NCBI RefSeq assembly: GCF_038070105.1
Contig: NZ_JBBPBZ010000006.1
Span: 62,001 to 126,000 of the forward strand
Source of the DNA: Methylocystis sp. IM3
Lineage (GTDB): Bacteria > Pseudomonadota > Alphaproteobacteria > Rhizobiales > Beijerinckiaceae
Direction of reading: 5' to 3'
DNA length: 64,000 bases
The notes beneath the pieces are model-generated. The model saw only the letters and a list, made by a program, of their open reading frames with translations, was not told the origin of the DNA and made no database searches. Made by a program: the position numbers and the translations under genes. Below are positions 45,081 through 54,697 of the stretch, in pieces (within the stretch, counting starts at the first letter, position 1; every line of letters begins with the position of its first letter).

Positions 45081-45554
45081 ATGACAACGGCTGACCAAAA
45101 GCGGGACCTCGCCTTCACGCTGAGCGACGTCGCGCGCCTGTTTCGAACATGCGCGGACCAGAAAGTCGCCCAATTCGGCGTAACCCGCGCGAAATGGGCG
45201 GTTCTGGCGCGGCTCGAACGTTCCGAGGGCCTGAAACAATCCGAACTCGCTGAAATGCTCGATCTCCAAGCCATCACGCTGACGCGTCTTCTCGACGGCC
45301 TTAGCGAAAGCGGCTTGATCGAGCGACGGGCCGACGTGGAAGACCGCCGCGCCAAGCGGCTCTACCTCACGCCCGCGGCGCGGCCGCTTCTGAAACGCCT
45401 GGGCAAAGCGGGCAATGAATTAATGGAGGAGGCATTCGAGGGGCTCTGCGACGCGGAAACGGCGCGACTTCTCTCAAATCTTCTGGCGATCAAGGACAAC
45501 CTCCGCCGCGCGGCGCACCGGAAGGATTCAGAAGCGGAGGTGCGCTATGGCTGA
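45081..45554 (+). CDS. MarR-family repressor of the efflux operon
   Basis: 157 residues. Winged-helix core: VTRAKWAVLARLERSEGLKQ, SELAEMLDLQAITLTRLLDG, and wing ERRADVEDRRAKRLYLT. ATG 45081 follows AGGGGGACGCAG; an open frame extends further upstream to 44919 but covers the promoter and the ISL3 scar. It overlaps the next gene by 8 bp, so marR-emrA-emrB-tolC is one transcript. By analogy with EmrR it would bind the direct repeat upstream and be released by drugs or phenolics. Confidence 0.93.
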   Translation: MTTADQKRDLAFTLSDVARLFRTCADQKVAQFGVTRAKWAVLARLERSEGLKQSELAEMLDLQAITLTRLLDGLSESGLIERRADVEDRRAKRLYLTPAARPLLKRLGKAGNELMEEAFEGLCDAETARLLSNLLAIKDNLRRAAHRKDSEAEVRYG

Positions 45555-46680
45555 TGCAGGCGCGGAGGCGGCGCAGCGCTTTACGAATCCCGTCCACGCG
45601 AAGCGCATCTTCGCGCTGGCTCGACAGCGCCTTCGGCTTTTGCTCATGGTCGGCGTCCCTGCGGCCGCCGCAATGGCGGGCGTGGCGCTCTATCTCGCAG
45701 GCGGCCGATATATTTCGACCGACAACGCCTACATCGGCGCGCGCAAGGTTCTCGTTACGCCGGACGTTTCAGCAAAGATCAGCGGCGCGCTCGTGCGCGA
45801 GGGGCAGCATGTCGCCGCGGGCGACGAACTCTTTCGCATCGATCCCACATCCTTCGAATTTGCCCTGCGCCAGGCGCAAAGCAGGGTCGATATGGTCCGC
45901 GCCGAGTTCGCCAATCTCAGGTCGAACCACAAATCGCTGAGCCGGCTGGTCCAGCTCGGTGAGCAGGCGGTCTCAGTCAAACGGCGCATCTATGACCGCA
46001 AGAGTGGACTGGCCGCGCGCCAGTTCAGCACGCAGGCGGACCTCGAGGACGCCAGCGCCGCTCTGTTGGCGGCAGAACTGCAATTGCAGCCGGTGCGACA
46101 GCAATTGGCCGAGACGCTGAACCAGTTGCAAGGCGATCCTGATCTGACCATCGAGGATTTTCCATCTTATCGGCAGGCCAAGGCGACTCTGGATCAGGCG
46201 CAGCGCGATCTCGATCATACGATTGTCAAGGCGCCGATTTCCGGCGTGGCGACTCAGGTCGACAATATCCAGCTCGGCAGATTCGTGACCGCCGGGACGC
46301 CGATCCTCAGCATCGTGGACGACTCCAGGCCATGGGTCGACGCGAATCCAAAGGAAACGGATATTACGAATCTCCGCATCGGACAGAAGGTCGAGATTGC
46401 CGTAGACACTTTTCCTGGACATGCCTTCCACGGCCATGTGGCGTCCCTCGGACCTGGCACGGGCGCGCAATTCGCACTCCTGCCGCCGCAAAACGCCAAT
46501 GGAAACTGGGTAAAGGTCGTCCAGCGCGTGCCGATCCGCATTGAATTCGAGCCTGGTCAGAAGCTCTCGGCCTTACGCGCCGGAATGAGCGTCACCGTCG
46601 AGATCGACACGAAACGCCAGCGCAGCCTCGCCTCGCTCATTGGGGCCGGCCAAAGCTTTGCGGAGGAGGAGACGCAATGA
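45547..46680 (+). CDS. emrA: EmrA-type membrane fusion protein
   Basis: 377 residues. One membrane anchor (LLLMVGVPAAAAMAGVALYL, ~30-50), then the lipoyl half ISTDNAYIGARKVLVTPDVS with the family motif, a coiled-coil hairpin (~90-210) and the second half APISGVATQVDNIQLGRFV. It is the periplasmic adaptor of an EmrAB-TolC system. Its stop overlaps the emrB start by 4 bp (ATGA). Confidence 0.92.
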   Translation: MADAGAEAAQRFTNPVHAKRIFALARQRLRLLLMVGVPAAAAMAGVALYLAGGRYISTDNAYIGARKVLVTPDVSAKISGALVREGQHVAAGDELFRIDPTSFEFALRQAQSRVDMVRAEFANLRSNHKSLSRLVQLGEQAVSVKRRIYDRKSGLAARQFSTQADLEDASAALLAAELQLQPVRQQLAETLNQLQGDPDLTIEDFPSYRQAKATLDQAQRDLDHTIVKAPISGVATQVDNIQLGRFVTAGTPILSIVDDSRPWVDANPKETDITNLRIGQKVEIAVDTFPGHAFHGHVASLGPGTGAQFALLPPQNANGNWVKVVQRVPIRIEFEPGQKLSALRAGMSVTVEIDTKRQRSLASLIGAGQSFAEEETQ

Positions 46681-48212
46681 CCGCGCCCGCGCGGGGCGCG
46701 CAACGCGGCATGGTGACGGTCTGCGCCATGAGCGCGACAATCATGCAGGCGCTCGATACGACGATCGCCAATGTCGCTCTGCCGCATATGCAGGGCAGCC
46801 TTTCGGCATCGCTCGATCAGATCAACTGGGTTTTGACGTCCTACATCGTCGCGGCCGCCGTCATGACCGCGCCGATCGGCTGGATGGCTGAACGTTTCGG
46901 GCGCAAGCGGCTTTTCCTCGTTTCCGTGGCTGGCTTCACGTTCGCGTCAATGCTGTGCGGCTTTGCCCAGAGCATTGGTCAGATAGTCGCCTTCCGGCTG
47001 TTGCAGGGCGCCTTTGGCGCCGCCCTCGTGCCGCTTTCCCAGGCAGTCATGCTCGACGCCTACTCCGCGCAGGAACGGGGGGCCGCCATGGCGATCTGGG
47101 GCGTCGGCGTCATGCTTGGCCCCATCATGGGGCCGACGCTCGGCGCCTGGTTGACGGACAACTACAATTGGCGCTGGGTCTTCTTCATCAACCTCCCGAT
47201 TGGCGTTTTGACCGTGCTCGGCCTCCTAGCCTTTATGCGGGACTCCGAGCTCGATAAAGCCCGTCGCTTCGACTGGTTTGGCTTTCTCGCCCTCGCCGTC
47301 GGCCTTGCGGCGACACAGCTCATGCTGGATCGTGGCGAAAATGCGGGGTGGTTCGACTCGCGCGAAATCCTCGTCGAGGCGCTCGTCGCTCTTGCAGGTT
47401 TCTACTTCTTCTTCGCGCACTCGCTGACGACGGCGTCGCCCTTCATTCGCTTCAGCATGTTTCGGGACCGTAATTTCGTCGTCGGCTGCATCTTCATGGC
47501 CGTCATCGGCGTGGTTCTTTTCGCGACGATGGCGCTGGTGACGCCTTACATGCAGAACGTCGTCGGCTATCCCATCCTGACTGCCGGCTTTCTTCTCGCA
47601 GCGCGCGGCGGTGGCACGCTTGTGGCGATGTTGATCGTTGGCCGGCTGCTTTCCCTGGTGGAGGCGCGCTACCTCGTGTTTTGCGGGCTCTCGCTCGCCG
47701 CCATAACCCTTCACCAAATGGAGGGCTTTACCGACCAAACCTCCTCCAGCGCCATAATTTTCGCTGGCGTCCTGCAGGGGTTCGGTCTCGGCCTCGTCTT
47801 TGTTCCGCTGAACACCGTCGCCTTCGCGACCTTGCCCAACATATTGCGAACCGAGGGCGCCGCAATGCTCACCCTTGTAAGAAACATCGGCAGCTCTGTC
47901 GGCATTTCGATCGTGATCGCCCAATTGACCCAGGGAACGATCCAAGCCCATGCGCGTCTCGTCGAATTTGTGACGCCCTTCACGGGGTCCCTGGACGCCG
48001 TTGGTCCAAGAGTTCAGTTCGACGTCATGACCGACGAGGGTCGCGCCATGCTCGACGCTCTCGTCTCGCAACAAGCCGCGATCATTGCTTATTCAGGCGA
48101 CTTCCGGCTGTTGAAATTTCTCTTGATCGCCACACTTCCGCTCGTTCTGACGCTTGGTTCGTCGAAATCGCCGACGCGTTCAGACCCGCAAGTCGATCTG
48201 GCGCTGGAGTGA
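46677..48212 (+). CDS. emrB: EmrB-type drug:H+ antiporter (DHA2, MFS)
   Basis: 511 residues, about 14 membrane helices. Motif C-like GVGVMLGPIMGPTLGAWL, motif A-like GWMAERFGRKRLFLVSVAGF and N-terminal LDTTIANVALPHMQGSLSAS are typical of DHA2 drug antiporters. Exports hydrophobic compounds in exchange for protons, passed to the TolC-like channel through EmrA. The operon is complete, so it is probably functional. Confidence 0.95.
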   Translation: MTAPARGAQRGMVTVCAMSATIMQALDTTIANVALPHMQGSLSASLDQINWVLTSYIVAAAVMTAPIGWMAERFGRKRLFLVSVAGFTFASMLCGFAQSIGQIVAFRLLQGAFGAALVPLSQAVMLDAYSAQERGAAMAIWGVGVMLGPIMGPTLGAWLTDNYNWRWVFFINLPIGVLTVLGLLAFMRDSELDKARRFDWFGFLALAVGLAATQLMLDRGENAGWFDSREILVEALVALAGFYFFFAHSLTTASPFIRFSMFRDRNFVVGCIFMAVIGVVLFATMALVTPYMQNVVGYPILTAGFLLAARGGGTLVAMLIVGRLLSLVEARYLVFCGLSLAAITLHQMEGFTDQTSSSAIIFAGVLQGFGLGLVFVPLNTVAFATLPNILRTEGAAMLTLVRNIGSSVGISIVIAQLTQGTIQAHARLVEFVTPFTGSLDAVGPRVQFDVMTDEGRAMLDALVSQQAAIIAYSGDFRLLKFLLIATLPLVLTLGSSKSPTRSDPQVDLALE

Positions 48213-48234
48213 AAATGCAAGGCAAGAGATCGTT

Positions 48235-49692
48235 ATGAAGACGGAGACGGAGACCATACGGACCGTTTGCCGCTTTGCCCGCTGCACGGAGACGCTCCTT
48301 TTCGCCATGGCGCTCGGCGGCTTATTAATCGGAATGACTGGACCGCTCTCGGCGGAGACGCTCCGTTCGTCACTTGCCCGCGCCTATGCGGGCAACCCGG
48401 ACCTCAACCAGAGCCGCGCGGCCGTCCGCGTGCGCGACGAGGATGCGCCGAAGGCGCTGGCGGGGATGCGCCCCAAGGCCAATATTCAGGCGTCGGCCGG
48501 GCCTCAATACGCCAATCTGCGATTCCCGGGGGGGCGCAATCCGGATACCGGGAAGCGCCAATACACCATCGAGGAATACACGGGGTGGCCGCGCGGCACG
48601 ACCTTGAACCTCCAGCAGAATATTTTCGACGGCAACCGTACCGAGAACTCCGTGAAGCAGGCGGAGTCGAACATCTTCGCCGCCCGCGCCACCATGCGCC
48701 TCACCGAGCAGGCGATCCTGCAGAACGGCGCCACCGCCTACATGAACGTGCTGCGCGACACGGCCGTAATGAATCTGCGCAAGAACAACATCGCCGTGCT
48801 GGAGCAGCAGCTCAAGCAGACCCGCGACCGTTTCCAGGTCGGCGAGGTGACGCGCACAGACGTCGCCCAGGCCGAGGCGTCGCTGGCGCAGTCGCGTTCC
48901 GAGTTTTACGCCGCGCAGGCGCAACTCAAGAACAGCATCGCCAATTACCGGCAGATCATCGGCGACGAGCCGAAAAATCTTCAGCCGGGCGCCTCCGTCG
49001 AGCCGCTGCTCCCCAAATCGCTGAACGACTCCATTCAGATCGCACTGGTCGAGCATCCGGGCGTTGTCTCGGCGCTGCATCAGGTCGATGCGGCCGAGCT
49101 TGCCGTGAAGGTGGCTGAGAGCGCGCTGATGCCCAATCTTTCGGTCAACGCGCAGGTCTCCAACCAGTACGACTCCTTCCTAGGCATCCCCGGCACCCGC
49201 CAGTTTTCGGCGCTGGCGGCGGCCCAGCTCAACATTCCGCTCTACCAGGGCGGCGCGGAATACGCCTCCATCCGTCAGGCCAAGGAACAGGTGGGACAGG
49301 CGCGCCTCAACGCCGATCTGCAGCGCGACAGCGTGCGCGCCAGCGTGGTGTCGAGCTACGGTCTGCTCGAGACGGCGAAAGCCTCGATCATCTCCGGGCA
49401 GGCGGCGGTGAAGGCGGCGGAGACGGCGCTCGCGGGCGTCCGGGAGGAAGCCAAGGTCGGGCAGCGCACCACGCTGGACGTGCTGAACGCGCAGCAGGCG
49501 CTGCTGAATGCGCGCGTGAGCCTCGTCATCTCCCAGCGCGACCGCGTCGTGGCCTCCTATGCGGTGCTCGGCTCGATTGGCCGACTTTCTGCACAGGAAC
49601 TTGATCTAAACGTAAGTTTGTATGATCCGGCAATCCATTACGAGCAGGTGAAGACCAAGTGGTGGGGCACGGACACGCCGGACGGGCGTTAG
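48235..49692 (+). CDS. tolC: TolC-family outer-membrane channel
   Basis: 485 residues from ATG 48235 (AAGAGA upstream). Signal peptide (LLFAMALGGLLIGMTGPLSA), then two OEP repeats: ETLRSSLARAYAGNPDLNQS, GDEPKNLQPG-SVEPLLP, KVGQRTTLDVLNAQQALLNA, all classic TolC features. A 22-bp gap separates it from emrB. It has no lipobox, unlike the NodT-type duct at 13432, so it belongs to the TolC rather than the OprM group. Confidence 0.95.
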   Translation: MKTETETIRTVCRFARCTETLLFAMALGGLLIGMTGPLSAETLRSSLARAYAGNPDLNQSRAAVRVRDEDAPKALAGMRPKANIQASAGPQYANLRFPGGRNPDTGKRQYTIEEYTGWPRGTTLNLQQNIFDGNRTENSVKQAESNIFAARATMRLTEQAILQNGATAYMNVLRDTAVMNLRKNNIAVLEQQLKQTRDRFQVGEVTRTDVAQAEASLAQSRSEFYAAQAQLKNSIANYRQIIGDEPKNLQPGASVEPLLPKSLNDSIQIALVEHPGVVSALHQVDAAELAVKVAESALMPNLSVNAQVSNQYDSFLGIPGTRQFSALAAAQLNIPLYQGGAEYASIRQAKEQVGQARLNADLQRDSVRASVVSSYGLLETAKASIISGQAAVKAAETALAGVREEAKVGQRTTLDVLNAQQALLNARVSLVISQRDRVVASYAVLGSIGRLSAQELDLNVSLYDPAIHYEQVKTKWWGTDTPDGR

Positions 49693-49853
49693 CATAAGGA
49701 AATCCAAGCCGGCGACACAAACAAGGATGCGGGTCGGGAAGCGCCTTCCGCGGCGCGAGTGGACGATCTAGGCCCTGACAGATGGCTATGGCGACTTCCT
49801 CTCAGGCGGGCTCATAACCTCCGGCGGAGCGGGCTGCCCGATCCCGATCGAGC

Positions 49854-50174
49854 ATGGGCGGCTACGGCCTCGAAGCGACCGGCCAGTATTTCGCGACAAA
49901 ACTCGCGCTTCCTCCTTCTGTCGCTCTTCTTGCCGGCCTGATCGAATTTGTCGGCGGGATCTTCCTGGCTGTCGGCTTTCTGACCCGGCCCATCGCAGCG
50001 CTTGTGTTCGCACTGATGTTCACCGCGGTCTTCAGGGTCCATCTGGGTTCGGGCTTTTTCTGGATGAGCGGCGGCTTCGAATATCCCCTCTTTTGGGGGA
50101 TTGTCGCACTAAACTATGTCATCCGCGGCGGAGGTCGTTACTCAGGTGACGCGCTGATCGGCCGCGAGATCTAA
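49854..50174 (+). CDS. DoxX-family membrane protein, probably 5'-truncated
   Basis: 106 residues. It starts MGGYGLEATGQYFATKLALP and continues with LLAGLIEFVGGIFLAVGFLT and ALNYVIRGGGRYSGDALI, the last three of four DoxX helices. The first helix of the family (about 30 residues) is absent, and the sequence upstream has no in-frame continuation, so the gene is probably decayed at its 5' end. It precedes the dioxygenase gene, a common DoxX partner. Confidence 0.7.
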   Translation: MGGYGLEATGQYFATKLALPPSVALLAGLIEFVGGIFLAVGFLTRPIAALVFALMFTAVFRVHLGSGFFWMSGGFEYPLFWGIVALNYVIRGGGRYSGDALIGREI

Positions 50175-50309
50175 AACCGGCGGGGACGAGCACGAAGGGG
50201 CGTTCGTTTCTGCCTCCCGGAGAGGCGGCGACGCCCTTCATGGCTTGCCGACTGCTGGCACGCCCTGGCGGAATCTTTTCTCTCCTTTCCTAACCGTCGG
50301 AGGGCTCCC

Positions 50310-51101
50310 TTGCGACTCCCAACCTATTTCATCTCCCATGGCGGCGGGCCATGGCCCTGGATGCCAGAATGGCGACGACGGTTCGCCGACCTCGAAGCCT
50401 CGCGTGCCCGGATTCCGAAGGAGTTGCCTGCTAAACCGAAGGCGGTGCTCGTCATCTCAGGCCACTGGGAAGGGCCCGATTTTGCCGTCATGTCGGCAAG
50501 CCGGCCGCCCATGATCTATGATTACTCCGGTTTTCCGCCGGAAACGTATCGCGTCGTCTACCCGGCTCCGGGCGCGCCTGGCATCGCTGTGAAGGCAGCA
50601 GAACTGATCCGCGCGGCCGGTCTGCCGACGCGGCTCGATGACACGCGAGGGTTTGACCACGGCGCCTTCGTCCCGCTCTACATCATGTATCCGAATGCCG
50701 AGACGCCAGTCTTACAGCTCTCGCTGCAATCAGGCTACGATCCCGCCAGGCACTTCGCGCTTGGACGGGCCCTCGCCCCTCTACGAACAGAAGGCGTGCT
50801 TATCATCGGCTCTGGCTTGAGCTATCACAACCTCGCGCTATTCGGACCGGGAGCCCGAACGCCTTCGGAGACCTTCGATAAGTGGCTATCCGATGCGCTG
50901 TCCAGTGCGCCGGAGCGACGCTCTGCCTCCGTGATGGCCTGGGAGCACGCTCCTTATGCCCGCGTCTGCCATCCGCGCGAGGATCACTTGGCTCCCCTTT
51001 TCGTCGCGCTGGGCGCAGCTGAAAATGACACGGCGACGCAGACCTATCATGAGCGGGGTCTGTTCGGGGGCGTCACAGCCACGAGCTATCGGTTCGGATA
51101 G
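50310..51101 (+). CDS. DODA-type extradiol dioxygenase (YgiD-like)
   Basis: 263 residues. FISHGGGPWPWMPEW and ISGHWEGP give the first His ligands, DHGAFVPLYIMYP and HPREDHLAPLFVALGA the rest of the LigB fold. The TTG start follows GGAGGG by 6 nt, a strong site, and fits the family N-terminus. It opens catechol-type rings (4,5-DOPA dioxygenase family) and its natural substrate is unknown. It probably forms an operon with the DoxX gene. Confidence 0.9.
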   Translation: MRLPTYFISHGGGPWPWMPEWRRRFADLEASRARIPKELPAKPKAVLVISGHWEGPDFAVMSASRPPMIYDYSGFPPETYRVVYPAPGAPGIAVKAAELIRAAGLPTRLDDTRGFDHGAFVPLYIMYPNAETPVLQLSLQSGYDPARHFALGRALAPLRTEGVLIIGSGLSYHNLALFGPGARTPSETFDKWLSDALSSAPERRSASVMAWEHAPYARVCHPREDHLAPLFVALGAAENDTATQTYHERGLFGGVTATSYRFG

Positions 51102-51171
51102 CGGCGCAACGCAATGCATTTAGACATTCCGAACTGTAAAGCTCACGAAACGGCCTCGCTCTTACGCACCA

Positions 51172-51360
51172 CTACACGCTGACGATTGCCTTGCGGAACC
51201 TCATCAACGACGCCGCGACGAAGATTGCGCTGATCGCCGTCATCACGCGCTGGATGATTTGTCCGCTGGGCAAGCGAATGCGTGCGATCGAAAGGGTTGT
51301 CCATCCCTTGTAGCGGGTTTCGACATTCAAAAGTTCGTTTTCCATCTCGAACACCGCCAC
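51172..51360 (-). pseudogene. NUDIX hydrolase N-terminal fragment
   Basis: MAVFEMENELLNVETRYKGW then TTLSIARIRLPSGQIIQR is the N-terminal strand domain of ADP-sugar-type NUDIX hydrolases, but after ~41 residues the translation turns to unrelated sequence (VMTAISAIFVAAS) and the NUDIX box is absent. The gene is broken near 51238. Confidence 0.65.
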
Positions 51361-51412
51361 GTGTGAGGGATGAAGGAAACCTCGCAGCGAATGGATCCTC
51401 GCCTGCTCGCCG

Positions 51413-51610
51413 TCAGCAGGTCACATGCATGAGGCCGACCTTTCTCTTGCGCATCTCGTTGAACGAATGAATGGCTTCAGGCGTCGGCTGGAGCAGGACG
51501 ACGCAACCTTTTTTGCTCAAATATTCGCTAGCCTCAGGAGAAAGGCGCACGTTGTCGTGTTGGCCTGTTCCAACGATCACGACTTCGTGGTCGTCGCGAT
51601 GGAGGCGGCC
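51413..51610 (-). pseudogene. Mth938-like domain C-terminal fragment
   Basis: EVVIVGTGQHDNVRLSPEAS, EYLSKKGCVVLLQPTPEAIH, then KVGLMHVTC-stop. The VGTG motif, the 'PTPEAI' turn and the terminal HVTC are those of archaeal-type Mth938 (NDUFAF3-like) proteins. The N-terminal strands cannot be found in frame upstream, so it seems truncated. Whole members are ~115-125 residues. Confidence 0.5.
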
Positions 51611-51834
51611 GCGCCCAGTAAACAGGCGCGCGAGACACTGGGAAGCCCGAGCGCACCCACTCTTGACCGAGGCAGTTTGGCAAGTCTTTGTAAGTGATAC
51701 AAGCACGGTGTTTCGTTCGCCTGGGCCGCCAAAGCGTAACCTTAACCACAACTGCGGTTTAGCTCCCGAATCCACCTATCCTCCTCGAATCTGCAACGCC
51801 GCTTACGCGGGCGCTTCTTGAACGGAGATCGAGA

Positions 51835-52680
51835 ATGAGCATTGAAGCGATGCTATTGGTAATCACTTTCTGCGTGATCATTTTCCCAGTAGCACGCCAA
51901 CGATACGTCGAGGTTTTGCGGCGCAGAGCGATTTTTGCAATTGAGAAGCAGCGGCATACGCGGGTGATTTCATTGATCCACCGTGAGGAGTCGATCAATC
52001 TTTTCGGAATCCCGGTCGTCAAATTCTTGAACATGAATGATCTCGAAGAGATCATGCGCGGCATTCATTTGACAGACCCCGAGACGCCCATCGATTTTAT
52101 ACTTCACACGCCAGGCGGACTTTATCTCGCCGCTACCCAGATCGCGCGAGCTTTGAAAGACCACGCTGGAAAAGTGACGATTTTCGTGCCCCATTACGCA
52201 ATGTCCGGAGGAACTCTTATCGCTCTCGCAGCTAACGAAATCATTATGTCCCCCCATGCAGTTCTGGGACCTATCGACCCTCAGATCGACGACCTTCCGG
52301 CAGCGTCGATCCTCAAGGTGATTCAGCGAAAGCCAATTGCTGAAATTGATGATGACACGATTATACTCGCCGATCTTGCTGAAAAGGCCATTTCTCAGCT
52401 CGGAGATATTGTTGGGGAACTATTAGCCGATAAACTCGACGCGTCAGCGATTGAAATGGTGTCAGAAAGTCTCACGAGTGGGGCCTGGACACATGACTTT
52501 GCGATCACGTATCGGCAGGCAAAAAAGCTTGGTCTGCCGGTGACGACGAACATCCCCAATGAAATTCTCGACCTAATCGCTCTATATCCTCAACCCATTA
52601 TTGGAACGCCAAGCGTTGAATATCTTCCGAACACGACTCGGCGGGGGAACGCGGCGAAAAGCGATCCATCGCGGAAATAA
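51835..52680 (+). CDS. Membrane-anchored ClpP-class serine protease (SDH_sah)
   Basis: 281 residues. One N-terminal helix (MLLVITFCVIIFPVA) anchors it; the fold continues IDFILHTPGGLYLAATQIAR, YAMSGGTLIALAANEIIMSP and LGPIDPQID. These match the serine dehydrogenase proteinase/SppA-ClpP group with nucleophile Ser124 (AMSGG), and His141 and Asp148 as likely partners. The family is common in archaea and occasional in bacteria. Substrate unknown. No stomatin/NfeD partner is adjacent, which sets it apart from NfeD-type loci. Confidence 0.85.
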   Translation: MSIEAMLLVITFCVIIFPVARQRYVEVLRRRAIFAIEKQRHTRVISLIHREESINLFGIPVVKFLNMNDLEEIMRGIHLTDPETPIDFILHTPGGLYLAATQIARALKDHAGKVTIFVPHYAMSGGTLIALAANEIIMSPHAVLGPIDPQIDDLPAASILKVIQRKPIAEIDDDTIILADLAEKAISQLGDIVGELLADKLDASAIEMVSESLTSGAWTHDFAITYRQAKKLGLPVTTNIPNEILDLIALYPQPIIGTPSVEYLPNTTRRGNAAKSDPSRK

Positions 52681-52795
52681 ACTGAAAGTCAGCTTCGGCG
52701 CCGGCCGTCTTTTGGCGCCCGGTTGCAGCAGGCGCCTTCGGGTCGAGGAGAATAAGACGGGCTCAGCACGGTCGCCGCAAAACCCCTAAGGCGCG

Positions 52796-53920
52796 TCAGA
52801 CGGTTTGGTCCCGCCAGGAAAGCGCGAGCCGCTCACCGGAGCTCGAAGAGACGCGCGCGCCCAGTTTGCGGCTTTCGTGGTCAAGTTTGTGTTGAAGCCA
52901 ACCGACATCCGCCGTAGTTGGCCGGCTTAGACGAAACCCTCTGATTTGCAGTGGCGTCATCTCGAGCGCATGCAGGAAGCCCGTCCCTGCCTCAACTTCG
53001 ACGAAATACATCAACGCCAAATCCCCTCTATATTCCTCGTAGCCGGAAATTCCCTCGTAATCATTCAGAAAATCGCCACAGCCATAAAGGATGAGGCGAT
53101 CACGGTAGACCTCAATCCCTTTCGGATGATGCGAGGAATGGCAATGCAACACAGAAATTGGTGTGTCGTCAATCAATCGATGAGCAAAGTTTCGATCTTC
53201 ATCGGAAACCTCATAGCCCCAGTTCGGTCCACAGTGCACGGAAAGAACGACGACGTCGCCGGGCTCGACCCTGCGCGATATTGAATGAACAATCCGCGAT
53301 ACATTGCGCTCCGAAAAACTCGTCAACAGCGCAATACCGGCGACATCAGATTTCGCTGCCCAGCTCATTGGCGCTCCACTCGAGACGCAAGCGCAGGAAA
53401 AAATGAGGACGCGTCCTCTGCCGGGAATTTCGAACGTCGCTGGCGCCCAAGCATCTGCCAGGCCGCGCCCGGCCCCGGCGAATTTTATTCTTAACCGTTG
53501 GAGGGTCTCGAGCGTATCGAATAAACCCTCCCGTCCCCAATCCAGGACATGGTTATTGGCGAGCACGCAACAGTCCACGCCCGCAGAAGTCAGGCAGCCG
53601 GCGTTCTCCGGGCTCATTCGGTAATTTATGCCCTTGGGGAAATAGCTTTCGCTTCGCGTGATGCTTGTCTCTAGGTTGATGATGCGCAGGTCAGGTTTCG
53701 CGCGCTCGAACTCCGGGAGCGCTGCGCCCCAGATATAAGGAAACGGCGCGGATCTCGGAATTTCGCCATGCGCCTCCTCCGCAAGTCTCACATATCCTTC
53801 GGCCGAGGCCATATATTCCTCGTGAAGACGCGGGTTGCAGGGATAGGGCAGGATTTGGTCGACGCCACGTCCCGTCATTACATCCCCGCAAAGGAACAGC
53901 TTGATCGAGGGGGAACGCAT
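52796..53920 (-). CDS. CapA-family metallophosphatase-like protein
   Basis: 374 residues. LFLCGDVMTGRGVDQIL, IINLETSITRS, VLANNHVLDWGREGL and HCHSSHHPKGIEVYRDRLIL are the metal-site motifs of the CapA (PGA_cap) family. There is no signal peptide here, whereas most relatives are exported, so a cytoplasmic role is possible. Neighbouring capsule genes (capB/C) are absent, so poly-gamma-glutamate synthesis is not supported. Confidence 0.85.
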   Translation of the reverse strand: MRSPSIKLFLCGDVMTGRGVDQILPYPCNPRLHEEYMASAEGYVRLAEEAHGEIPRSAPFPYIWGAALPEFERAKPDLRIINLETSITRSESYFPKGINYRMSPENAGCLTSAGVDCCVLANNHVLDWGREGLFDTLETLQRLRIKFAGAGRGLADAWAPATFEIPGRGRVLIFSCACVSSGAPMSWAAKSDVAGIALLTSFSERNVSRIVHSISRRVEPGDVVVLSVHCGPNWGYEVSDEDRNFAHRLIDDTPISVLHCHSSHHPKGIEVYRDRLILYGCGDFLNDYEGISGYEEYRGDLALMYFVEVEAGTGFLHALEMTPLQIRGFRLSRPTTADVGWLQHKLDHESRKLGARVSSSSGERLALSWRDQTV

Positions 53921-54014
53921 TCATTCAGGTCCTGGATGTTCCATCTCGCCAGAGAGGCGCCTTGCGCAAGACACCCCCCGCGTCATGGCCTTGATTGAGC
54001 GATGTTATCCCTCT

Positions 54015-54644
54015 TCACTGGTCCGCGTCCGGGGTGGACTCGACGCTGGAAGCGGAAGGGGCGCGCTCTGCGAGCGGCGCCGACGCGAGAACTTGGTAGC
54101 CCGTCGCGCCGGCAGGCGGCGATCGGAAGAGCTCAACGGATTCGACATATTGCACGAAGGACAGCGGCCGGTCGATCGGGTGTCGGCGCGCGATCGCCGC
54201 GCCATTTCCGCGAAGACGGGCAAGCGTGATATGCGGCCGAAATGGCCGGTCGTCGTTTTGGCCGAACAGATCGAGAAGCGCGCCCCGCAAGGCTACGGCC
54301 TCATCCGGCGCCGCGCACTCCGCCCATAACAGGCGAGGCCGTTTCGCCTCCGGGCCGTAATTGAGGCGCCGCAACTCGAGTGGGAATGGGCCGAATTTAG
54401 AGACAATCAAACGCATCTTCTGGATTGCTTCATCTATTGACATTTCATTCCACGGAGGAACCATCGTGAGATGAACATCTCCAGGCGAGACGAATTTGAC
54501 CTGTTCCTCCCGCAGCTCTTTTACGAGCCTCGCCAGTTGATCGGAGAGGTCGGGCGCTATCTTAACCCCTAGAAAGACGCGCATCCCTTGAGGCGGTTTT
54601 CCGACACCACTCGCAATCGCGTGGTCGTGTTCATTTTCCGGCAT
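54015..54644 (-). CDS. thpR: RNA 2',3'-cyclic phosphodiesterase (ThpR, 2H family)
   Basis: 209 residues. Starting at MRVFLGVKIAPDLSDQLARL (or 20 residues upstream), the two catalytic motifs are HLTMV and HITLAR, 80 residues apart, as in the LigT/ThpR group. It hydrolyses 2',3'-cyclic phosphate ends on RNA to 2'-phosphates and can join 2'-5' ends in vitro. An acidic/Ser tail (SASSVESTPDADQ) is unusual. The neighbourhood holds RtcA, which makes the very cyclic ends this enzyme opens. Confidence 0.9.
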   Translation of the reverse strand: MPENEHDHAIASGVGKPPQGMRVFLGVKIAPDLSDQLARLVKELREEQVKFVSPGDVHLTMVPPWNEMSIDEAIQKMRLIVSKFGPFPLELRRLNYGPEAKRPRLLWAECAAPDEAVALRGALLDLFGQNDDRPFRPHITLARLRGNGAAIARRHPIDRPLSFVQYVESVELFRSPPAGATGYQVLASAPLAERAPSASSVESTPDADQ

Positions 54645-54697
54645 CTACCTCGAAGCCTTCAGGCTTTCCCCGAGTTCTCGTTTTAAGGAAGCAGTCG

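Noticed and set aside
52796..53920. CapA as proof of poly-gamma-glutamate capsule synthesis
   Set aside because: No capB/capC/pgs partner genes and no export signal; only the fold is supported.
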